A stretch of 18,260 bases of DNA from Sedimentisphaerales bacterium (GTDB taxonomy: Bacteria > Planctomycetota > Phycisphaerae > Sedimentisphaerales > SG8-4), in NCBI GenBank assembly GCA_016928975.1, contig JAFGJR010000318.1, forward strand, positions 1 to 18,260. The letters run 5' to 3'. The translations under genes were made by a program, and so were the position numbers. Below, piece after piece: positions 14,058 to 18,260 of this stretch (position 1 is the first letter of the stretch; the number at the start of each line of letters is the position of its first letter). The notes beneath the pieces were generated by a model. That model searched no databases. It was not told the origin of the DNA and worked only from the letters and a program-made list of their open reading frames with translations.

Positions 14058-14597
14058 ATGGGTCCGAGCGCCGAGCTAACCCGAATCATAGAGGGCTGTA
14101 AATCGGGGGATGCCGAGAGCTTCGCGCGGGTCGTCGATGTTTACTCCGCCCGCCTATATGGCTACTATTATCGGCTGACAGGTGATCGCAGCCTCAGCGA
14201 CGAGCTTCTCAGCGAGCTTTTTGTACGACTGGTGGAGAAAATCGGGACCTACAAGGGCGGGTCATTTGAAAGCTGGCTCTTTAGGATTGCCTCGAATATC
14301 TTCCGCGACCATCTGCGCAGTCGCAAGCGACGCAAGAAGTTGTTGGATTCGAGACGAGCCGAGTCAGAGCTTCAGACGCCGGAACCCAGGGTATCGGATG
14401 CGAAGGACGAGAAGCTCGACAAGCTCCAGGTTCAGTTGAGGCGTCTGGACGCCGATACCAGGGAGTTGATCATGCTGCGTTTCTATTCTGAGCTCAGCTT
14501 CAAGGAAATCGCCGAGGCCCGAGCCGAGCCGATCGGCACGGCGTTGTCCAAGCTGCATCGAGGGCTCAAGAGGCTACGCGAGCTCATGGAGGGTTGA
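14058..14597 (+). CDS. ECF-family RNA polymerase sigma factor
   Basis: This 179-aa protein has region 2 at about residues 21-92 (FARVVDVYSARLYGYYYRLTG; LSDELLSELFVRLVEKI; FESWLFRIASNIFRDHLRSRKRR) and region 4 at about 118-175 (LDADTRELIMLRFYSELSFKEIAEA, then the recognition helix IGTALSKLHRGLKRLRELM). The usual acidic DLTQ core motif is replaced by SDELLSELF. It should bind core polymerase and read a dedicated promoter. ATG 14058 is directly preceded by GTG 14055, which is equally possible; the nearest Shine-Dalgarno (GAGG, 14039-14042) fits the GTG slightly better. It is followed 3 nt later by an anti-sigma-like gene and then a periplasmic coiled-coil gene, a likely three-gene operon. It is not closely similar to the other ECF factor in the window. 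Confidence 0.93.
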   Translation: MGPSAELTRIIEGCKSGDAESFARVVDVYSARLYGYYYRLTGDRSLSDELLSELFVRLVEKIGTYKGGSFESWLFRIASNIFRDHLRSRKRRKKLLDSRRAESELQTPEPRVSDAKDEKLDKLQVQLRRLDADTRELIMLRFYSELSFKEIAEARAEPIGTALSKLHRGLKRLRELMEG

Positions 14598-14600
14598 ATC

Positions 14601-15110
14601 GTGAAGGAGCAGAACCGAGACGATCTGAGAGAGCTGTTTGACCGATTCCTAGGTGCTCAAGAGGGCCGGACGGCGGTGGATGAGGTGCGCCGTGCGGAGC
14701 GACTACTCGAGTTGTATCCGGCCCCGCAGCCCGACCTGGAGATGCTCGCGGACGTCAAGCGGCAGGTCGCTGCGCAGCTTGCGCGGCGCTGCCGGTTCAC
14801 TCACATGACGCACCGCCTGGTGCCGGCGGCGGCGGCCGCTATCGTCATCACGCTGATCGGGCTGTGGGGACGCGGTCCAACGAGCCGCCCGCAACTCAGC
14901 TATGCGTCATTGATTCCTGCGGCTATATGGGAAAGCGACGACATCAACTCCGACGACGCGGAGTTGGCGTATTTTGCGGCGGAGATCGAACAAATCGAGG
15001 CACAAATGCGAGCGCTGGAAGCCGGCGAGGGCGACAGCACCGGCACCGATACCCTGCATGAGGTTGAAGCGGAACTATTGCGTCTCGATACAGGATTTTG
15101 GAAGGAATAG
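14601..15110 (+). CDS. putative single-TM anti-sigma factor
   Basis: This 169-aa protein starts with GTG 14601, 3 nt after the sigma stop, with GGAGGG 7 nt upstream. Residues 1-72 are helical and charged (LRELFDRFLGAQ ... VRRAERLLELYPAPQPD ... VKRQVAAQL). One TM helix spans about 73-90 (LVPAAAAAIVITLIGLWG). The outer part (91-169) is acidic and helical, with a predicted coiled-coil-like run (AAEIEQIEAQMRALE). No zinc-binding anti-sigma motif is seen. The position directly after an ECF sigma gene and the cytoplasmic helical domain plus TM support an anti-sigma role; the extracytoplasmic helices could contact the next gene's product. The next ATG (15116) is 5 nt after its stop. Confidence 0.7.
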   Translation: MKEQNRDDLRELFDRFLGAQEGRTAVDEVRRAERLLELYPAPQPDLEMLADVKRQVAAQLARRCRFTHMTHRLVPAAAAAIVITLIGLWGRGPTSRPQLSYASLIPAAIWESDDINSDDAELAYFAAEIEQIEAQMRALEAGEGDSTGTDTLHEVEAELLRLDTGFWKE

Positions 15111-15115
15111 CGGTA

Positions 15116-15946
15116 ATGCAGCACTATCGAGTTTCTCTGCTTCTGGGCCTGGTCGTGCTCTTAGCCGGCGGTGTGGTTCCCGCCGGCGCAGAGGACCGCC
15201 AGGAAGAACAACCGCAGGACATCTGGGAGGATGTGCCTGGCCCGCCGCAGTATCCGTGGTGGTACCGCTGGCTCTCGGACGACGCAACGGTCGACCGGAT
15301 CATGAAGGGTATCGAGCAGCGAGACCCGGCCAAAGCCAAAGAACTGGCGGAATTGAGGCAGAAGGACCCCGACCGATTCAAGGCCGAACTTGGCCGCCAC
15401 GGCGCTGAAGAGATCCAGGAGATCAGCCGAGAGCGGTTCGAGGCCCATCGGCAAAGAAGGCAAGAGGAGTTCCTTGCGTGGCTCAAAGCCAACTACCCCA
15501 AGGACGAGGAGGATCTCGCAAGGGTCAAGGAGAAGGACCCGCAACTCTACGTCAAGACCTGTGAGCGGCTGCTGGACCAGTATGGTCGGATTTTCGAGGC
15601 CGACAGCTCGAATCCAGAGTTGGGAGCGGTGCTGAAGGAAGACCTGGACCTCAAGAGGCGGCGGAATGACCTGCTTCGACGCCTTCGACACGAGCGGTCG
15701 AACGCCGAGAAACGGGAAATAGAAACTGAGTTGGAGGAGATCGTCGCCCGCCGCTACGATCTGATCGTGCGGCGCAAGGAGATCGCCTACGAGCAACTCC
15801 AGAAGAAGCTTGAGGACCTGCAAAGGCAAATCAAGGAGAGTAAGGACGAGATCGTCAAGTGGCAGGACCTGGGACTCAAGCAGGAGAATGTCAGGCGCCG
15901 AATCGAAGCTCTGACCGAGGGGCAGATGAGGTTCAGGTGGGATTGA
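15116..15946 (+). CDS. exported coiled-coil protein linked to the sigma/anti-sigma pair
   Basis: This 276-aa protein has a signal peptide (MQHYRVSLLLGLVVLLAGGVVPAGA, cleavage after about residue 25) and a Pro/Trp-rich linker (DVPGPPQYPWWYRW). It then has two similar helical units: PAKAKELAELRQKDPDRFKAEL (71-92) and PKDEEDLARVKEKDPQLYVKTC (128-149). A long charged coiled-coil stretch follows (about 170-268), ending in RFRWD. It should act in the periplasm or on the cell surface. The start at ATG 15116 has GGAAGGAA about 9 nt upstream; a TTG at 15098 in the same frame is less likely. It lies 5 nt after the anti-sigma gene. It may sense an envelope state and act on the anti-sigma factor, by analogy with Spy/CpxP-like helical proteins; there is no sequence proof. 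I recall similar proteins in Sedimentisphaerales genomes. Confidence 0.8.
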   Translation: MQHYRVSLLLGLVVLLAGGVVPAGAEDRQEEQPQDIWEDVPGPPQYPWWYRWLSDDATVDRIMKGIEQRDPAKAKELAELRQKDPDRFKAELGRHGAEEIQEISRERFEAHRQRRQEEFLAWLKANYPKDEEDLARVKEKDPQLYVKTCERLLDQYGRIFEADSSNPELGAVLKEDLDLKRRRNDLLRRLRHERSNAEKREIETELEEIVARRYDLIVRRKEIAYEQLQKKLEDLQRQIKESKDEIVKWQDLGLKQENVRRRIEALTEGQMRFRWD

Positions 15947-16058
15947 CAGACGCTCCGCGACTGGGTCACGAATAGGTTGCCAGCGGCCCTGCGACATATC
16001 CGGGGGTTTTCCTTCTTGGTGCGTCGAGCGCGGCGATCAAGAAGGCTATGTGTACGAG

Positions 16059-16982
16059 ATGAATCGAAGCGTCCCATGCGTTGCGGCGATTGCCCTGGCC
16101 CTGGCGGGCGTGTCGTGCGGTGCGCCCGTGGAGAAAGGGCAATTTCAGGCGGTCCAGAGGTCCGCTGTCGTGCGGACGCCCTTCATTGAGGAAGCCTCAG
16201 GCATCGTCGCCAGCCGCAAGAATCCAGGCGTGATTTGGGTGCACAACGATTCCGGCGACGCTGCCCGCCTTTACGCTATCGACACGAAAGCCGCGTTGTT
16301 GGGCATCTGCGTGGTCTCTGGCGCGCACGCGCGTGACTGGGAAGACATCGCCGTCGGGCCCGGCCCCGATCCAAATCAGCAATACCTGTACATCGGCGAT
16401 ATCGGGGACAACAACGCCCGGCATCCCTCCGTGCGGATCTACCGTGTGCCGGAGCCTGATCTGAACCCGGGCCGCCCTTTTGGCGAGATGCCTATCGGCC
16501 CAGCCGAGACAATCGAGCTGACCTATCCGGGGGGCCCGAGAGACGCCGAGACGGTGCTGGTGGACCCCCAGACCAAGGATATCTACCTCATCACCAAGCG
16601 AGACCTATTCTGCAAGGTCTATCGCGCCGCCTGGCCCCAGTCGACGACATCGCCGGTTGAGCTTGAGCACGTCGCGGTCTTGCCCTGGGCCCTGGCGACG
16701 GGAGGAGACGTCTCTCCCGATGGACGAGAGGTCATTGTCAGGAGCCCCCACAACGCCTCGCTGTGGGCCCGTCCGGATGGTGAACCTCTCTGGAGGGCCT
16801 TCGAGGGCAAGCAAATCGGGCTCCCGTTGGCGCCCGAACCACAAGGAGAGGCGATCAGCTTCGACAGCGAAGGTCGAGGCTATTTCACGCTCAGCGAGAA
16901 AGCCAACCCGCAGCTCTACTATTTTGAGCGGATCGTTGAAACCGACACCAGCGCATTATCGGACACATCTGCGAGCCTTTAG
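16059..16982 (+). CDS. probable lipoprotein with beta-propeller-like repeats
   Basis: This 307-aa protein begins with a lipoprotein-like signal (MNRSVPCVAAIALALAGVSC, Cys20), although Gly at -3 is less usual. The mature part has strand-turn motifs with many acidic loop residues: WVHNDSGDAARLYAID (60-75), GAHARDWEDIAVGPGPDPN (88-106), QYLYIGDIGDNNA (108-120), IYRVPEP (127-133), GPRDAETVLVDPQTKDIYLITK (159-180), GGDVSPDGREVIVRS (215-229) and PQGEAISFDSEGRGYFTLSE (261-280). This pattern suggests a six- or seven-bladed propeller with clustered Asp/Glu, perhaps calcium-binding. The DWEDIA and GDIGDN boxes recur in extracellular hypothetical proteins I have seen, but the activity is unknown to me. 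GTG 16050 is an alternative start (adds MYE). No operon partner is obvious. Confidence 0.8.
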   Translation: MNRSVPCVAAIALALAGVSCGAPVEKGQFQAVQRSAVVRTPFIEEASGIVASRKNPGVIWVHNDSGDAARLYAIDTKAALLGICVVSGAHARDWEDIAVGPGPDPNQQYLYIGDIGDNNARHPSVRIYRVPEPDLNPGRPFGEMPIGPAETIELTYPGGPRDAETVLVDPQTKDIYLITKRDLFCKVYRAAWPQSTTSPVELEHVAVLPWALATGGDVSPDGREVIVRSPHNASLWARPDGEPLWRAFEGKQIGLPLAPEPQGEAISFDSEGRGYFTLSEKANPQLYYFERIVETDTSALSDTSASL

Positions 16983-17093
16983 GCCCCAGTGTTCGCACCT
17001 GCCAACGGCGGGCCAGCGCCCCCTGCCTCACAGCAACACAATAGCTCTTGGTGCCACATGACAGGGCATTTTCGGGGCGAGGAAAGGGGCTCT

Positions 17094-17714
17094 ATGGTTC
17101 AAGTGGCGGCTTACATGTGCCGATTCCTGGATAGTCAGTCCTTGGGCGGCATGTTCTGGGACGGCTGGCAGGGAAGAAAATGGCGCAGTGGCAGGGATCC
17201 GAAAATGCTGGGACGGATAACAAGGCTTGAGTTCATCATCGTCACTGTTGCATTTCTGGTGCTGATGCTATGCAGCAAGCCACCCAGGCCGGGCAGCGCG
17301 ACCGTAGAGGGTTTCAACCGTCAGTCTCCCACTTCGCAAGAGGCCATGACGGAGACGGTTCTCGAGCAGCAGACTCCTGCGGTTGAGGTGAACGAGGCGG
17401 AACCCACCTATCCGGGACCCGCATCGGCCGATGACCCCGACCCTCAGCCTGAGGTCAATGAAGTATCGGCGCAACCGGAGCAGAAGCCGACGCGGATGGC
17501 AATGGTCGACGCCCGCAACTGCAGGGGCCTGAAGTACGACCAGATCATGCACGGCGAGATCACGGTCAGATGGGTTTGGAACGGCCAGAAGCTTGTCCCA
17601 GAAAAGGTCTGCGTTGTCGAAGAGGCCAACGGGGTCAGCACAATCTGGGGCTTTGACCAGCAGGGCGATGCCGTGCTGTCCGAGGTGACGACGTCCCCTA
17701 ATCCAGGCCAGTAG
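17094..17714 (+). CDS. membrane-anchored protein of unknown function
   Basis: From ATG 17094 (GAGG 11 nt and AAGGGG 4 nt upstream) the product is 206 aa. One hydrophobic segment lies at about 45-60 (LEFIIVTVAFLVLMLC). A long Pro/Glu/Gln/Asp-rich low-complexity linker follows (61-135), then a compact C-terminal region with two Cys (ARNCRGLKYDQIMHGEITVRW, VPEKVCVVEEANG). That gives a signal-anchored protein with an external tail. An alternative start at ATG 17205 (MLGRITRLEF...) would put the TM close to the N-terminus and has AGGGA about 7 nt upstream; the true start is unsettled. I do not recognise the family. The two Cys could form a disulfide outside the cell. Confidence 0.6.
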   Translation: MVQVAAYMCRFLDSQSLGGMFWDGWQGRKWRSGRDPKMLGRITRLEFIIVTVAFLVLMLCSKPPRPGSATVEGFNRQSPTSQEAMTETVLEQQTPAVEVNEAEPTYPGPASADDPDPQPEVNEVSAQPEQKPTRMAMVDARNCRGLKYDQIMHGEITVRWVWNGQKLVPEKVCVVEEANGVSTIWGFDQQGDAVLSEVTTSPNPGQ

Positions 17715-18135
17715 CAACCGCCGCCCCGCTGTTGATCGCTCGGACCTCGCAGGCCCCAAGGCCACACGGCATCCCCCCAGCCCTAGTATGTGAGAGAATG
17801 AGCGGAGGCGTATCCTCTCACCGCCTGCTCCTCTCGGGTGACAGGAGACGCCGCCATACGCATGGAACAGGGCATTATCCGTTGACGCGGGACATTCAAA
17901 TGAGTATCTTGATGGTGGATTCGCACGGTGCCCGCTGACCTCACCGCCCAGGGTGGAGAGGTTGATCTGGCGCTTTGTGTGGTCGGCTTAGGACCTCCCG
18001 CTGCGGTGGAAATGGTGGGGACAGTCAGGAGCTCAAAAAGGAAGAAAGGAGGTCGCCGCAGGGCCTCATCCGGCTAACGCTCACGGCTGGCTCAATATGG
18101 TCTCAATCCGTTCTTGATTTGGAAGGAGGACAGTC
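17715..18135. other. 421-bp region without a convincing gene
   Basis: Between the anchored protein and the last gene I see no ORF with protein-like features; the open frame at 17732-17938 has biased composition and no ribosome binding site worth trusting. The region holds a bulged hairpin (17800-17830: GAGC, AGGCG / CGCCT, GCTC), a promoter candidate (17882-17910) and an unusual AAAGGAGG at about 18043 that is not followed by a start codon. Confidence 0.6.
17882..17910 (+). promoter_or_regulatory. candidate sigma70 promoter of the last gene
   Basis: TTGACG (17882-17887), a 17-bp spacer and TATCTT (17905-17910). Start would be near 17917, giving a long leader of about 220 nt before ATG 18136. 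Confidence 0.4.
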
Positions 18136-18260
18136 ATGTCGAAGAAGATCACGTACTTGGTTTCAGTGTGCCTGATGCTAGCTTCAGCCGGCAGCGCTTC
18201 GGCCGCTATTTCCATCACGACTGAAGACGGCAGAGGTGCGGACACGTATCTTTCGAACGA
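18136..18260 (+). CDS. secreted protein, N-terminal fragment cut by the window edge
   Basis: Forty-one codons are visible. They encode a Sec signal peptide (MSKK, a hydrophobic core, then GSASA with likely cleavage after it) and the start of the mature protein, ISITTEDGRGADTYLSN. A very strong ribosome binding site, GGAAGGAGG (18121-18129), lies 6 nt upstream of the ATG. The GADTYLSN segment recalls the N-terminus of DNRLRE/disaggregatase-type surface domains, where Asp/Ala/Tyr followed by a polar turn opens the first strand; this is a guess from few residues. The C-terminal part, and any sorting signal, lies outside the window. Confidence 0.8.
   Translation, partial: MSKKITYLVSVCLMLASAGSASAAISITTEDGRGADTYLSN

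Noticed and set aside
15161..15997. 278-codon minus-strand open frame opposite the coiled-coil protein gene
   Set aside because: It is Leu-rich because it reads Lys/Glu/Gln-rich coiled-coil codons backwards; there is no ribosome binding site.
17732..17938. 68-codon open frame in the intergenic region
   Set aside because: No credible ribosome binding site, low-information His/Arg/Gly composition, and a hairpin and promoter candidate lie inside it.

Overview
The window looks like a bacterial chromosome fragment, GC-rich by eye. The best guess is an anaerobic Planctomycetota of the Phycisphaerae/Sedimentisphaerales type. That guess rests on two ECF sigma factor cassettes, a RACo-like corrinoid activator, several small secreted or cysteine-rich proteins of a kind I associate with that class, and a secreted protein starting at the right edge. 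It is an inference from gene content; there is no rRNA or other phylogenetic marker here. I found no tRNA, rRNA, CRISPR array, insertion sequence or phage gene.

Left part (1-4064). On the minus strand, an ECF sigma factor is translationally coupled to a one-TM putative anti-sigma factor, and a PLP-dependent class I aminotransferase (aspartate aminotransferase type) follows. Divergent from the aminotransferase is a lipoprotein. Next comes a flavodoxin-fold NAD(P)H:FMN oxidoreductase-like protein with its own TTGACA promoter.

Centre (4144-10439). This is the fatty acid and phospholipid core: rpmF-plsX-fabH-fabD-fabG, then after a 231-bp promoter region acpP-fabF. PlsX makes acyl-phosphate, FabD loads malonyl onto ACP, FabH starts the chain, FabF elongates it and FabG reduces the beta-keto group. 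FabZ (dehydratase) and an enoyl reductase are not in the window. The striking feature is the ACP gene. Its open frame encodes an unrecognised domain of about 155 residues in front of a complete ACP, and an in-frame internal ATG would give a normal 83-aa ACP. Four A-tracts spaced exactly 10 bp apart lie just upstream of the likely acpP promoter.

Right of the fab genes (10619-13907). A Na+/Ca2+ antiporter of the CaCA family is convergent with a minus-strand ferredoxin/ASKHA protein (RACo family). Just upstream of the latter, on the same strand, is an unannotated 26-codon, extremely basic ORF with a good ribosome binding site. A cysteine-rich small protein is divergent from these, and its ribosome binding site lies in a hairpin.

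Right end (14058-18260). A second ECF sigma factor and a one-TM anti-sigma-like protein are followed by a signal-peptide coiled-coil protein, apparently as one operon. Then come a probable lipoprotein with beta-propeller-like motifs, a membrane-anchored protein of unknown function, a 421-bp gene-free leader with a candidate promoter, and the first 41 codons of a secreted protein cut by the window edge. No canonical rho-independent terminator (GC stem plus T-run) was found anywhere; this was read by eye, not computed.
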